A program made the translations under genes and the position numbers. This document shows, piece after piece, positions 9,009-18,289 of a stretch of 64,000 bases of DNA. Within the stretch, counting starts at the first letter, position 1, and each line of letters begins with the position of its first letter. This stretch comes from Desmonostoc geniculatum HA4340-LM1 (GTDB lineage Bacteria; Cyanobacteriota; Cyanobacteriia; Cyanobacteriales; Nostocaceae), in NCBI GenBank assembly GCA_019359545.1, contig JAHHHB010000002.1:149005-213004 (forward strand), in the 5' to 3' direction. The notes under the pieces were generated by a model, which was given only the letters and a program-made list of their open reading frames with translations, ran no database searches and was not told where the DNA came from.

Positions 9009-10457
9009 TTAGGGGGTTGAGGAATTGCTAGTGGCCACTGCCTCGTTTAAAACTAACTCTGGTTGTGGTGTTTCCTCTTCTTCTGGTAAGCCGTAAATTG
9101 ACCTGTACAATTTGACGTACTGCTTGGCAGATTGATACCAGCTAAAGTCTTCACTCATGCCGCGTTTTTGTAGTTCTTCCCATTGGGGTTTGAAACGGAA
9201 GCCTTCCCAAGCCCGAATCATACAGGTGAAAAGGTCTAGCGGTTCATAGCGGTCAAAGCAGTAACCAGTGCCTGCTGCATTTTCGGGGTCGTGGTGTGAT
9301 ACGGTGTCAACTAATCCACCTGTGCGGCGGACAATGGGCACGGAACCATAACGCAAAGCCATCATTTGGCTAATACCGCAAGGTTCAAAACGGCTAGGCA
9401 TCAAGAATGCGTCGGTGCCGGCGTAGATGCGGCGAGACAAGGCATCGTTATACAGTAGATAAGTTGCCATGCGTCCGGGAAAGCGTGATGCTAATTGCCA
9501 CATCTGAGTTTCATAGTAGCGATCGCCTGTCCCTAACAGTACAAACTGTGCATCTGTATAGGAAAGAAAGCGATCGAGAATTTGCAATATTAAATCAATG
9601 CCTTTTTGTTCTACTAATCGCGTCACAATCCCAATTAAAAAGGCTTTGGAGTTGACTTCTAACCCTACTTCTTCTTGCAAAGCAATTTTGTTAGCTTTTC
9701 GTTTATCTAGGGTATCAGCAGTAAATGTTTGGGCAATGTATTTGTCATTTTCTGGATTGTAAACTTCGACATCAATCCCATTGATAATCCCAGATAATTT
9801 CCCGCTAATAAAAGACAACAAACCTTCTAATGTTTCACCATAAGTAGGTGTCTTAATTTGCTCTGCATAAGTGGGCGAAACTGTATTTACTTTATTGGCA
9901 AATTGCACCGCAGCCGCCATTGTGTTGTGTCCTTGCATATACCAAGGACACCAAGTAATTTTTTCTAAATACCAACGCCACGGCCCTTGATAAGCTAAGT
10001 TATGAATGGTAAAGACAGTGGTGATATCAGGATCTTGGTGCATCCACACAGGAATCATTCCCGTATGCCAATCGTGGCAGTGAATAATATCTGGTTTCCA
10101 GTAATTCCAGGCAAACTCCGCTGCACCATTGGCAAACAAGGTGAACCGCCAATCTTCATCTTCTCCTGAGTAAATGCGGCGGGGCATGAAGGCGGGATGT
10201 CCGAATAAGTACAAGGGAACATCAGTACCAGGCAAAACGGCTTCGTAGACTGCAAAGTGCTGGAACATGGCATCTCCCCACCAAATAGGTTCTTTGGGAA
10301 TCTCCATTTTGTCTGGCAAGAAGCCGTAGTAAGGCAGGAATATCCGTACATCATGCCCCATTGCTCTGAGGAATTTGGGCAATGCACCAACAACGTCGCC
10401 CATTCCACCTACTTTTGCAACGGGAGCTGCCTCTGCTGCAACAAATAAAATCCGCAT
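9009..10457 (-). CDS. glgA: Glycogen synthase (ADP-glucose)
   Basis: A 482-aa GT5 glycogen/starch synthase that transfers glucose from ADP-glucose to growing alpha-1,4-glucan. The N-terminal [14 protein letters not shown] is the ADP-glucose binding loop. [13 protein letters not shown] and TIHNLAYQG follow, then [14 protein letters not shown] and the C-terminal GT-B signature [12 protein letters not shown] with [10 protein letters not shown]. Length and start (ATG 10457, [12 protein letters not shown]) are those of bacterial GlgA. The KVGGMGDVV form resembles the cyanobacterial isoform usually called GlgA1. No other glg gene is adjacent. Confidence 0.95.
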   Translation of the reverse strand: MRILFVAAEAAPVAKVGGMGDVVGALPKFLRAMGHDVRIFLPYYGFLPDKMEIPKEPIWWGDAMFQHFAVYEAVLPGTDVPLYLFGHPAFMPRRIYSGEDEDWRFTLFANGAAEFAWNYWKPDIIHCHDWHTGMIPVWMHQDPDITTVFTIHNLAYQGPWRWYLEKITWCPWYMQGHNTMAAAVQFANKVNTVSPTYAEQIKTPTYGETLEGLLSFISGKLSGIINGIDVEVYNPENDKYIAQTFTADTLDKRKANKIALQEEVGLEVNSKAFLIGIVTRLVEQKGIDLILQILDRFLSYTDAQFVLLGTGDRYYETQMWQLASRFPGRMATYLLYNDALSRRIYAGTDAFLMPSRFEPCGISQMMALRYGSVPIVRRTGGLVDTVSHHDPENAAGTGYCFDRYEPLDLFTCMIRAWEGFRFKPQWEELQKRGMSEDFSWYQSAKQYVKLYRSIYGLPEEEETPQPELVLNEAVATSNSSTP

Positions 10458-10579
10458 GGTAAGTTTTGTTTCCCCGGTTCAGCATATTTACAGTTATCAG
10501 TTATCAGTTCTTGACTCTGGCTACTGATGACTGTTCATTGATTACTTAATTATCTAATCACATCCGCTTGTGCAATTCC

Positions 10580-11551
10580 TTAGGAACCCCGTTGAATCAC
10601 CGCAAAAATTTCTTCTAAAATTTCTTGCGCTCCTTTTTCCCGCAACACATTTGCTAGTTGCGTGCCTACTGCTTCGGCTTTGTTGGCTTCCCCAGTGACG
10701 CTATCTTTTACGAGCTTTTGACCATCTATACTGGCGACTATGCCTGTTAAAGTCAATTGTTCGCCAGAGATTTCTGTATTTACACCAATAGGTACTTGAC
10801 AACCGCCCTCTAAATCGCGTAAAAAAGCTCTTTCTGCGAGACAGCGATCGCGTGTTGGGGGATGCTCGATCGCTTTGAGTAGGGAAATTAATTCGCTATC
10901 ATCAGCACGGCATTCGATGCCCAATGCGCCTTGTCCAACGGCGTGGAGAGAGATTTCTTGGGGTAAGATTTGATGAATGCGATCGCTCATTTCCAATCGC
11001 CCTAACCCTGCTGCTGCCAAAATCAAGGCATCATATTCACCTGCATCCAGTTTTGCCAAGCGTGTAATCAAGTTTCCCCGCACATCCTTAAAAGTAAAGT
11101 GGGGGAATCGATGGCGTAACTGTGCTAAGCGCCGCAGCGAAGATGTACCGATGACTGCACCCTCTGGCAAAGTCTCGATTTGTTTATCTTTGTGCTTTTC
11201 ATGCACCACTAGGGCGTCGGCTGGGTTTTCTCGTTCGGTAATTGCTGCCAGTGTTAACCCTTCTGGTAAGTTAGTCGGCAGATCCTTGAGGGAATGAACT
11301 GCAAAGTCAATGTCGCCATTGAGCATTCCCAACTCAAGTTCTTTAGTAAAAAGTCCTTTATCGCCAATTTTGGCTAATGCTACATCCAAGATTTTGTCGC
11401 CTTGGGTAGACATGGTGTGAACTTCAAAAGTGACATCTGGATACGCTTTCTGTAGTTGCTCTTGTACCCAGTAGGTTTGAACTAGAGCAAGTTGGCTTTT
11501 GCGTGAACCGATACGAATTGTGCGCGGAGGACTAGAAACAACTGAAGTCAT
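10580..11551 (-). CDS. hemC: Porphobilinogen deaminase (hydroxymethylbilane synthase)
   Basis: Tetrapyrrole biosynthesis enzyme that polymerises four porphobilinogens to hydroxymethylbilane on a dipyrromethane cofactor. Motifs: [14 protein letters not shown] at the N-terminus, [33 protein letters not shown], and the cofactor-binding Cys in [14 protein letters not shown]. The frame is open 23 codons upstream to 11620, but ATG 11551 ([15 protein letters not shown]) gives 323 aa, close to the family length, and is preferred. It is transcribed codirectionally with glgA 122 bp away, probably as a separate unit. Confidence 0.95.
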   Translation of the reverse strand: MTSVVSSPPRTIRIGSRKSQLALVQTYWVQEQLQKAYPDVTFEVHTMSTQGDKILDVALAKIGDKGLFTKELELGMLNGDIDFAVHSLKDLPTNLPEGLTLAAITERENPADALVVHEKHKDKQIETLPEGAVIGTSSLRRLAQLRHRFPHFTFKDVRGNLITRLAKLDAGEYDALILAAAGLGRLEMSDRIHQILPQEISLHAVGQGALGIECRADDSELISLLKAIEHPPTRDRCLAERAFLRDLEGGCQVPIGVNTEISGEQLTLTGIVASIDGQKLVKDSVTGEANKAEAVGTQLANVLREKGAQEILEEIFAVIQRGS

Positions 11552-12090
11552 AAAACAATATATCAAACCAGAGATAAATTCACTCTCATCTAGACTACCG
11601 TAGTGAGTGACTTGTACCAATTTTGGACTTTAGATTTGGGATGAAAGGATTACAATTCTTTACTTTGTGAACTACACCAAGGTTGGCTGAGGCGACACTA
11701 GGCAGTAAATTTTCTGTAAAAAATCTAACATACAGCATTTTTCAGGTAAACGAGGTACACCGGTAGGGGCGCACAGCTGTGCGCCCCTACGATAACCTGT
11801 ACCTCATCAAGCTGCAATCTGCTGTAGATTGTTGCTGGTGATGGTTTTCAACGTTCCTTTGAATCTGTTAGGTTTATACTGACAGGTAATCAAGCACCAG
11901 TAGCAAAAACGTAGTTTTGTGACTGATAACCAACCCACCGATTACGCCGCTATTATTCGTGTTGCCAACCAAACTGTTCCAGAACTGCCCGTAAAAAATC
12001 AATTTTCCGTATATTTCAGGAGAAGGTAGCTCTAATGCTTGATATATTTAGACAGTTTTCAAATAAATCTTTAGAATAGGTAAATGGCAA
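11552..12090. other. Spacer between hemC and the coiled-coil gene
   Basis: Divergent spacer of about 540 bp. Apart from the palindromic element at 11731-11826 it holds no gene I can support. Promoters for hemC (minus) and for the gene at 12091 (plus) must lie here, but I cannot place them with confidence. Confidence 0.5.
11731..11826. repeat. Inverted-repeat element with 28-bp perfect palindromic core
   Basis: The core at 11763-11790 is a perfect palindrome (GTAGGGGCGCACAG and its complement). It is flanked by inverted arms GAGGTACA / TGTACCTC and then by outer arms resembling TACAGCA / TGCTGTA. It is one member of a family in this window with the same core design (15938, 36171, 47515, and the plain hairpin at 12754). 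No coding potential. Confidence 0.8.
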
Positions 12091-12729
12091 ATGCCTTTTT
12101 GGGATAGAGGAGAAGTAGATAAACTAAACTTAGAAATACGATTGCTTAGAGGAAAAATTGAAGCGTTATCCGATCAGTTACAGAGAAAAATCGATCGTTT
12201 AGAAAGCTCTCTAGAATATAGAGACAAACGCTTGATTGATGGGGTTACAAAAAATCTACATCAATTAGATCATACGATAGACAAGCTTGGTATACAAATT
12301 GAGACAAACAAGTATCTTATTGAGAGGGCTATTGCTGTGGCAGAAGAGAATCAAATGCAGATTGGTGAAATTAGGAATAACCAAATTAGTATTTTTTCTA
12401 GTGGCATTAATAATAAAATTCACGATCAAAGTGTCAATAACATTTATCTTAATCCTCAAGAAAGGCAGACCCTGGCTAAAGCCGCAAAGGAGATTCAAGA
12501 TTTACTAGATCAGCTATCTCAAACCTACCCGACGACAACACAGACTGAAAAAGCAATCTTTGCTGCGAAGGCTGTAGAGCAGATAGAGCAAAATCCAACC
12601 TTAAAGATGCGAGTTGTTGGAGCAATTAAAGCTTGCGGAATAACTGCATTGCAAGAAGCTGTTGACAATCCTATATTTAACGTAGTCTCTGCTTTCTTAC
12701 AGGGCTTTATTGAGCCTCCGGGAAAATAA
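12091..12729 (+). CDS. Coiled-coil protein with a cyanobacterial C-terminal helical domain
   Basis: A 212-aa soluble protein. Residues about 8-100 have heptad-like Leu/Ile spacing (KLNLEIRLLRGKIEALSDQL) and should form a coiled coil. A short Asn/Ile-rich linker (NNKIHDQSVNNIYL) follows. Residues about 122-212 are a helical domain (DLLDQLSQTYPTTTQTEKAI; NPTLKMRVVGAIKACGITAL) that I recall as a recurrent C-terminal tail on cyanobacterial proteins, often beside NTPase or TIR-type modules. Here it is attached only to a coiled coil. No enzyme motif is visible. It could be an adaptor. Function unknown. Confidence 0.75.
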   Translation: MPFWDRGEVDKLNLEIRLLRGKIEALSDQLQRKIDRLESSLEYRDKRLIDGVTKNLHQLDHTIDKLGIQIETNKYLIERAIAVAEENQMQIGEIRNNQISIFSSGINNKIHDQSVNNIYLNPQERQTLAKAAKEIQDLLDQLSQTYPTTTQTEKAIFAAKAVEQIEQNPTLKMRVVGAIKACGITALQEAVDNPIFNVVSAFLQGFIEPPGK

Positions 12730-12753
12730 ATTATCGGAAATTAGTTGTACATG

Positions 12754-12783
12754 AGTAGGGTAGCACAGCTGTGCTACCCTACT
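12754..12783. terminator. 30-bp perfect palindrome between convergent genes
   Basis: A perfect inverted repeat with half-site AGTAGGGTAGCACAG lies between the ends of two convergent genes (12729 plus, 12810 minus). Position and stem strength suggest a bidirectional terminator. There is no strong T-run on either side, and its core resembles the mobile palindromic family elsewhere in the window, so it may be an adopted repeat. Confidence 0.55.
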
Positions 12784-12809
12784 ATGGAATATTTTTTCCT
12801 TGGAAGTCC

Positions 12810-13232
12810 CTAACGATCGCTTTTAAGATATTCCTGTAATTGTTGGGTACGTTCTTTTGTAGTATTTTCCAGGCAACCAAAGTAAATTGTAGGGGCTATA
12901 CTTCCACCCTCATATTCACTTCTTTCAAACTCACAAGTGGTATCTCGAAATTTAATCCATGCTTGCTGGGCAACAATCAATTTTTGTTTTCTAGTTCTGT
13001 CTAATTTAGGCAGTAGTTGTTGATAAGCTGCGTTCAATTTTTTGTCAGCATTCTGATAGGACAATCTACTGCATTCATTGATTTGTGTCTGAGTTTGAGC
13101 ATTATTGCAGTTTAACTTTTGAGCTAAATGCATTTTTAGTAAATCTGGCGTTGTGCTTGGTGTTATCGCACTGGAAGCGTATGAACTGCTGAAAGTTAGT
13201 ATATTTACTAGTAAAGGCAACAAATAGTACAT
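12810..13232 (-). CDS. LprI/DUF1311-family exported protein
   Basis: A 140-aa protein with an N-terminal hydrophobic signal segment (LLPLLVNILTFSSSYASS) and a cysteine-containing mature part: LNCNNAQTQTQINECSRLSY, ADKKLNAAYQQLLPKL, AQQAWIKFRDTTCEFE and FGCLENTTKERTQQL. This is the pattern of the DUF1311/LprI family, some members of which inhibit lysozyme. Four conserved cysteines imply two disulfides in the periplasm. ATG 13232 has AAGG upstream. Lysozyme inhibition is only a family possibility here. Confidence 0.8.
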   Translation of the reverse strand: MYYLLPLLVNILTFSSSYASSAITPSTTPDLLKMHLAQKLNCNNAQTQTQINECSRLSYQNADKKLNAAYQQLLPKLDRTRKQKLIVAQQAWIKFRDTTCEFERSEYEGGSIAPTIYFGCLENTTKERTQQLQEYLKSDR

Positions 13233-14333
13233 TTTTTTACCTTATGCGTAATGATTTTGGTAATTTTAACCATTTTTTAATCGGTCAAATATCCAACACT
13301 ACCAAACCATGAACAAATCAAAGTCGGACAAAAGCCATAATTTAAAGTTATGGTTGGTTTGTATACAGGATAAGTTTTCACCTCGACTGTATCCTAGCAA
13401 TCAGCATAAATCAGTTAATAAGTCAAGAATCTTAATTTAGGACTTATGTCGCAGCCACGGCTAGAAAGATGCTCGCTGCGTAGGTTTTAGGGAATTGAAA
13501 GTATGCACAAGCGATCGCCTGTGCATATACTTCTTGTAGAACTCAGCAAAAGGGACAAATTTTCCTTTGCCCTTTCCCTGCAAATGTGCAAAAATTACTT
13601 TTGCAAGAGATATCGAGCAACTATAATTGGCAAATCACGATGAAAATACCTCATTCTCACCGTCTAATATCGAGACATGCCTCATTTACTGCCTCAAATT
13701 CAAGTCTAAGTATTTGAAAGTCTAGAAAGTTCCAAAGCTTAACTTTTTTAATATCAATACCATAAAATGGTATTGAATAAGAACTACTGCTGAGATAAAA
13801 TCTAAAAATTTGAATTGATCGTTAAAAATTTAAATATCATAAGCAAATAACATATAAATTTTTCCCAGAAGTATAATACTTGTGTCTAAAAGATTTCTCT
13901 CATATATGAAATTACGGCAAAACTCTTGCATTAATGAATCAAAAAACTGTATTGTTTATATTGTTGAGAATTGTTTCTTATCAAAGCAATAGGAAAACAC
14001 AACTTCAGCATATGGAAAAAACATAGCCTTGGTAAACCGATAAATATCGATATCAAAGCAAAATATGTGTTTCGCTGCTGTTTATATCATTAGTAATAGG
14101 ACTAACTCTAAAAACGAAAAATCAAATATCTTGTTAGTGCGTGTAGTATAGCAAAAAACTTCTATTTTTCCTACACTATACATTTGACAGTCCATCCTAA
14201 TTTTAATAAAGAACAGTATCGGCTAGATTTTCAGGGTTTCATCTCTCTAATCGGGGCAAGAAATCTCTTCTGTGCTGGCTGAATTCGGGATTTCAAGCTC
14301 ACTTTATCAAGGAACCGCGACCAGGAAAAAATT
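13233..14333. other. AT-rich spacer upstream of crtR
   Basis: About 1.1 kb without a credible gene on either strand. It contains a hairpin at 13755-13775 (stem CAATACCA, loop TAAAA) and many A/T runs in the last 500 bp. The length and base composition suit a long regulatory region for the beta-carotene hydroxylase gene, or decayed sequence. I see no repeat family match inside it. Confidence 0.5.
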
Positions 14334-15398
14334 ATGACCTCTTTAGATCCTAATTTTTTTGACATTCCAGCCAAAAGCCTAATCATCATTGACCCAGCTG
14401 TTGATGAGTATAAAAAGCAAAATGGCAATAATTTGGAAGTCACCTTAGAAGACGTAGTAAATAAAGAAGTAGGAACAAAAATTGCATCCAAAGCAGACAA
14501 ACTGCCGAAATTACCGCCCAAGGAACTTTTAGCGCCTCCTGGTGATTTCAATCCCACTCTGCTGCTATTTTTGGCATCGGTGGGAACATTGGTGTTATCT
14601 AACTTTGGTTATTGGCTTTGGCAATGGCCGGACTGGTTGTGCTTTACCGTTAATACTATTGCTTTGCATTGTGCTGGGACAGTAATTCATGATGCTTGTC
14701 ATAAATCTGCCCACCGCGATCGCATAATTAATGCCATGCTAGGGCATGGTAGCGCCTTGATGCTAGGATTTGTTTTCCCAGTGTTTACGCGGGTGCATTT
14801 GCAACATCATGCTCATGTAAACCATCCCAAAGATGACCCAGATCATTATGTTTCCACAGGCGGGCCACTGTGGCTAATTGCATTTCGGTTTTTGTACCAC
14901 GAAGTGTTTTTCTTTCAACGACGATTGTGGCGTAAATATGAGCTATTGGAATGGTTTATCAGCCGTTTAATTGTTATTGGAATTTTTTATATAGCAATTC
15001 AATATCATTTTTTGATGTACCTTCTCAATTTTTGGGTTGTACCTTCCGGCATCGTGGGGTTAATACTGGGCTTCTTTTTTGATTATTTGCCCCATCGTCC
15101 TTTTAGTGAACGCGATCGCTGGAAAAATGCTCGTGTATATCCCAGCCCGATTCTTAATATCCTAATTTTGGGACAAAACTATCATTTAGTTCATCATTTA
15201 TGGACTTGTATTCCCTGGTATAAGTATCAATCTACATACTATTTGATGAAGCCTTTATTAGATGAAAAAGGCTGCTATCAAACTTCAGGATTACGACAAA
15301 AGAAAGACTTTTTAGAGTTTATCTACGATATTTTTATAGGAATTCGCTTCGACCATGAAACAACGAAAAATAAAGATGAATCACAAACTGCTGAATAG
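14334..15398 (+). CDS. crtR: Beta-carotene hydroxylase, CrtR type
   Basis: A 354-aa membrane di-iron hydroxylase of the fatty-acid-desaturase superfamily, expected to hydroxylate the beta-ionone rings of beta-carotene toward zeaxanthin. Histidine boxes are visible: HDACHKSAH (about 119-127), HLQHHAHVNH (about 154) and NYHLVHHLW (about 281). The cyanobacterial CrtR signatures GHGSALMLGFVFPVFTRVH and STGGPLWLIAFRF are present. Four or so hydrophobic segments lie between the boxes. The N-terminus carries about 60 residues of hydrophilic extension before the first membrane segment, making it longer than the roughly 300-aa forms. ATG 14334 follows a purine-rich GGAAAAA. Confidence 0.88.
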   Translation: MTSLDPNFFDIPAKSLIIIDPAVDEYKKQNGNNLEVTLEDVVNKEVGTKIASKADKLPKLPPKELLAPPGDFNPTLLLFLASVGTLVLSNFGYWLWQWPDWLCFTVNTIALHCAGTVIHDACHKSAHRDRIINAMLGHGSALMLGFVFPVFTRVHLQHHAHVNHPKDDPDHYVSTGGPLWLIAFRFLYHEVFFFQRRLWRKYELLEWFISRLIVIGIFYIAIQYHFLMYLLNFWVVPSGIVGLILGFFFDYLPHRPFSERDRWKNARVYPSPILNILILGQNYHLVHHLWTCIPWYKYQSTYYLMKPLLDEKGCYQTSGLRQKKDFLEFIYDIFIGIRFDHETTKNKDESQTAE

Positions 15399-15518
15399 GC
15401 TGTACTCCAGAAAGGTTTCATATTAATTCATAAGGTTGTCATTAGTCATTTGTCCTTTGTTGCTTGGAACCAATGACTAACGCTTTTCTATTACAGGACT
15501 TACGCACCAAGACATAAT

Positions 15519-15742
15519 TCATTGCCGTCCCTTAATTGACGCTTTGATTTCCTCCCAAGTCAGCACATTATCTGGATTTGAATCGTAATCAGCAATTCGA
15601 CGATCAAGCTCTTGCTTTTGTGCATCAGTTAAATCAGGTAAACTTGCTCTGCTGCGATGCTATCCCAAATTGTCTGCACAATACGGATTCTATCTTCAAC
15701 ACTGAGAGTTGCGATTTCGTTCAAAGTAGCTGTGATATCCAT
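15519..15742 (-). pseudogene. Frameshifted addiction-module antitoxin (RelB/CHP02574-like), toxin missing
   Basis: Reading from ATG 15742 gives MDITATLNEIATLSVEDRIR and then VQTIWDSIAAEQ before a premature stop. After a one-base shift the frame continues LPDLTDAQKQELDRRIADY and VLTWEEIKASIKGRQ to a stop at 15519. Together these make the complete short helical antitoxin commonly annotated as a putative addiction module component. A partner toxin would begin right after the stop, but only a decayed stretch is found (MNYVLVRK then unrelated codons). The locus looks like a dead toxin-antitoxin module. Confidence 0.8.
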
Positions 15743-15937
15743 ACTGATTAACTTGGATTAAATATAGCGGACAAGATTTTCTCCATCAAATTGAACGCTG
15801 TATATGCTTTGCTGCCTAGCAGAGCGATCGCCTTACAAAAAACCTCACAAACAAGGCGATTTCTGGTTGTGGAAGAGTGAGTGCGTTAGCGTTCCCGAAG
15901 CGTCTCGTAGAGAAGCTCACCGTAGGTATCGCTGTGT

Positions 15938-16246
15938 ATATAGCGATTCTCTTTTGAATGAGGTACATGGGTAGGGGCGCACAGCTGTCATTGGTGTCAA
16001 CTTAAGCTCAAATCCTTGTCCCACATACGCTTTACCCCACCCCCAACCCCTCCCCTTACTAAGGGGAGGGGCGGTTTTGGCTTTAGACAAAACCGGGGTG
16101 GGGTGACGCGGTGAGTAACGCTAAGTGAATGAACTCAATATCAAGTCTTGATAAGGGTTTCACGTTAAGTTGACACCTATGCACAGCTGTGCGCCCCTAC
16201 GAGAATCTATTTTTTTCTGTACCTCATCCATGCGGGAACCGCTATA
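15938..16246. mobile_element. Outer palindromic MITE, interrupted by a second element
   Basis: The outer ends are TATAGCGATTCTC at 15938 and its near-complement GGGAACCGCTATA at 16246. Inside are GGTACATG... and ...TGTACC arms around a core (GTAGGGGCGCACAGCTGT, completed at 16182-16200). Removing the inner insert restores an intact palindromic core equal to the one at 11763. Other members are at 36171 and 47515. Confidence 0.8.
15989..16181. mobile_element. Inner 193-bp MITE with TIRs and 9-bp target duplication
   Basis: Terminal inverted repeats CATTGGTGTCAACTTAA and TTAAGTTGACACCTATG bound a 193-bp non-coding insert. CACAGCTGT is duplicated on both sides (15980-15988 and 16182-16190), a 9-bp target-site duplication inside the palindromic core of the outer element. 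The middle carries a C-run/G-run hairpin (CCTCCCCTTA / TAAGGGGAGG). A second copy is at 47580. Confidence 0.88.
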
Positions 16247-16347
16247 TTTGACTGAAAGACAAAAAAGTATGATATTTTAAGTTGCTTGTTTGAAAATAAA
16301 AAGCAACACGCAGTGGGTTAGCACAACTGTGCCACCCCTGCAATCGC

Positions 16348-17292
16348 TCAATATGTGCGTTGACGCTTCTTCAGCACTCCTACTGTACCTAAAGCACCCA
16401 GTGCCAACATCCCTAAAGCTGGCGAAGATTCTGGAACTGCTACTAATGCAGCTCCTGCTAAAATGCTGTGAGTGTATGTTGTGGGATGCAGCCGATCCCA
16501 GAATAAATATTCATTGGGGTTGGGACAGGTAGTGAAACTCGTTGGGCTGGTTATTGTCAAGCAAGCATCGGTGACATTTGTATAACCGAATTCTCCCGGA
16601 GATGCGATCGCTCTATTAAATAAGGAATTAGCATCAAAAAGGGTGACATGAATATCTGGTTGCTGGTTCAAAGTATTAATACCAGCGGCCAAACCGGAGT
16701 TATGGGCATTAGTCAAAGCGGCTAGTCCAGCAGAAACCGTTGGATCGTTATTCGTGCCAGGAGCGGCACCTAAACTAGGTAAATTCGCTAGAAGAAAATT
16801 TGTAGCACCAACACTACCAAGTGATTTAACCGCATTTATTAAATTATTGACTGGCTCAACAGGGTTTGTCAGCCCACCACCAAGGTAATCATTTGCACCA
16901 GCCCAGATTACATATAGCGCCTTGCTGTCAGCTTGAGGATTAGTTGTGGTAAAGCCTTGTATCTGCTGAGCTAATCCGGGTAAGTTTCCATTAACGGTAT
17001 TCAGGGTACCTGTGGTAGCTCCACCAAAGGCAAAGTTAGTTTGTGTTATTCCCAAAGCAGAAGATAAACCTTCTACCCAAATTGGCCCATTGGAAAAGTG
17101 TCCGTCAAAATAGGGTGGACTGGGAGGAAATTCAAGTCCTGTAGCCGTTTTGATGAAATTGTAAGTATTGCCAGTATCAACCAGGCTGTCACCAAATGCG
17201 TAAATTTGACTAAAATTTGCTGCCGATGCTTTTAGTGGCAACACAAAAAAAGAGGATAATACAAATCCTGCGGCTAAAACTTGTTTTTTCAT
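16348..17292 (-). CDS. Secreted GDSL/SGNH esterase with PEP-CTERM-like C-terminus
   Basis: A 314-aa SGNH hydrolase. An N-terminal signal peptide (MKKQVLAAGFVLSSFFVLPL, then ASA) is followed by block I FGDSLVDTGNT (nucleophile Ser), the block II Gly in NFAFGGATTG, block III WAGANDYLGG, and block V DRLHPTTYTH (catalytic Asp-x-x-His). The C-terminus has VPESSPALGMLALGALG, a hydrophobic segment and the basic KKRQRTY, as in PEP-CTERM sorting signals. The product is probably exported and processed at the envelope. Lipase or carbohydrate esterase activity cannot be separated from sequence. ATG 17292 is well placed before the signal peptide. Confidence 0.88.
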   Translation of the reverse strand: MKKQVLAAGFVLSSFFVLPLKASAANFSQIYAFGDSLVDTGNTYNFIKTATGLEFPPSPPYFDGHFSNGPIWVEGLSSALGITQTNFAFGGATTGTLNTVNGNLPGLAQQIQGFTTTNPQADSKALYVIWAGANDYLGGGLTNPVEPVNNLINAVKSLGSVGATNFLLANLPSLGAAPGTNNDPTVSAGLAALTNAHNSGLAAGINTLNQQPDIHVTLFDANSLFNRAIASPGEFGYTNVTDACLTITSPTSFTTCPNPNEYLFWDRLHPTTYTHSILAGAALVAVPESSPALGMLALGALGTVGVLKKRQRTY

Positions 17293-17531
17293 GCTGATTA
17301 TCAGTTAGTCTTTTTTGCTAAATAGTTTAGACATCTGGCAAAATTATTTGATGGTATATAGAGTTGTCGGTTGGCTCATTTTGAGGGATGAAAGGGAATT
17401 AAGTCGTTCAGCACGAAAAAACCAAATTCATCTAAGGATAAATAGGGATAATAGTTCAGTTCTGCATAGTCAAATATAGTCAGACATGGCTTTTTAGGAA
17501 TTACCATTCGTTCACAGAACCTTCAAGGCAT

Positions 17532-18155
17532 CTAAAATGGGGTCAAGCTTTTGGCTTTAAAACCAGATAGATTTACCCGTATTGGGTCAACTAAGACCTC
17601 TCTATCCCCTGTCCCGTTCGCTTTTAGCGTCTCCCAATGTGAGAAAGCATTGGGGAATTCTTTTGTAAGTATATTGTAGCTGTCGTTAATGTCAGCATTA
17701 CAGAGTCGCCCAGACTTAGTGCGATAAAGTCCCCTGCATATCCGTTTACCAGATGGTTTCCAGGTTTCTGGTTTACTTCCATAATCTGGGATCAAATCAC
17801 CATCAAGAAAGCTAGATTGGTTACTGTAGGATTCTTCCCGAACAATTATATCAATACCCACTCTGTTTCCTTTGTAAGTCAGCATATCAATTAACAAACA
17901 GTGGGGTATTGACACGAAAGCTTGATTATTTCTCTTGCCGATATTAACGCTACGCTTCCAGTCATGATTTTGACCAACGACTAATTTTGTAACTCCCAAC
18001 TTTATGAGTAGTTCGATGACATAATTAGATGCACGATGTAAATAATTTCTGACTTTGAAGTTACGCTTAGTAGTCAGGTGTTTAATCCTTCTAGATGTTC
18101 TAACTCCACTGCGGCGTTGCAGTGCAGCACGTTTTTTATTGAAGAATTGATTCAT
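17532..18155 (-). pseudogene. tnpB: 5'-truncated tnpB (IS200/IS605-type OrfB)
   Basis: A 207-codon frame equal to the C-terminal half of a TnpB nuclease. It contains the RuvC-II Glu in VREESYSNQ and the RuvC-III Asp in CNADINDSYNIL, with the typical LVVGQNHDWKRSVNIGKRNN between. The N-terminal half, including the RuvC-I Asp, is absent; sequence upstream of ATG 18155 is not TnpB-like. The Cys positions of the zinc ribbon are partly lost (SSFLDGD). It is catalytically dead as it stands. The 3' flank (positions below 17532) could still carry the element's right end and reRNA region. No tnpA is present. Confidence 0.85.
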
Positions 18156-18289
18156 GCTTTTGAGTGGACAGACTAGATTTTGAGTAAAGTTTTATAATAC
18201 ATCTAGCGGGGCGCTCATCTCTGGGTATTTTTGACTAATCAGTATTTATTTTCCCCCTAAAGCTTCGATTTAATTGTGAATTTTGTGAT

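Larger units (their letters stand above)
15743..16347. other. Repeat-filled spacer between dead antitoxin and GDSL gene
   Basis: No gene is supported. The stretch holds an HIP1 site near 15825, a Nostoc-type coding-like interspersed repeat around 15890-15930 (GCGTTAGCGTTCCCGAAGCG), and the nested pair of inverted-repeat elements at 15938-16246. Confidence 0.6.
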
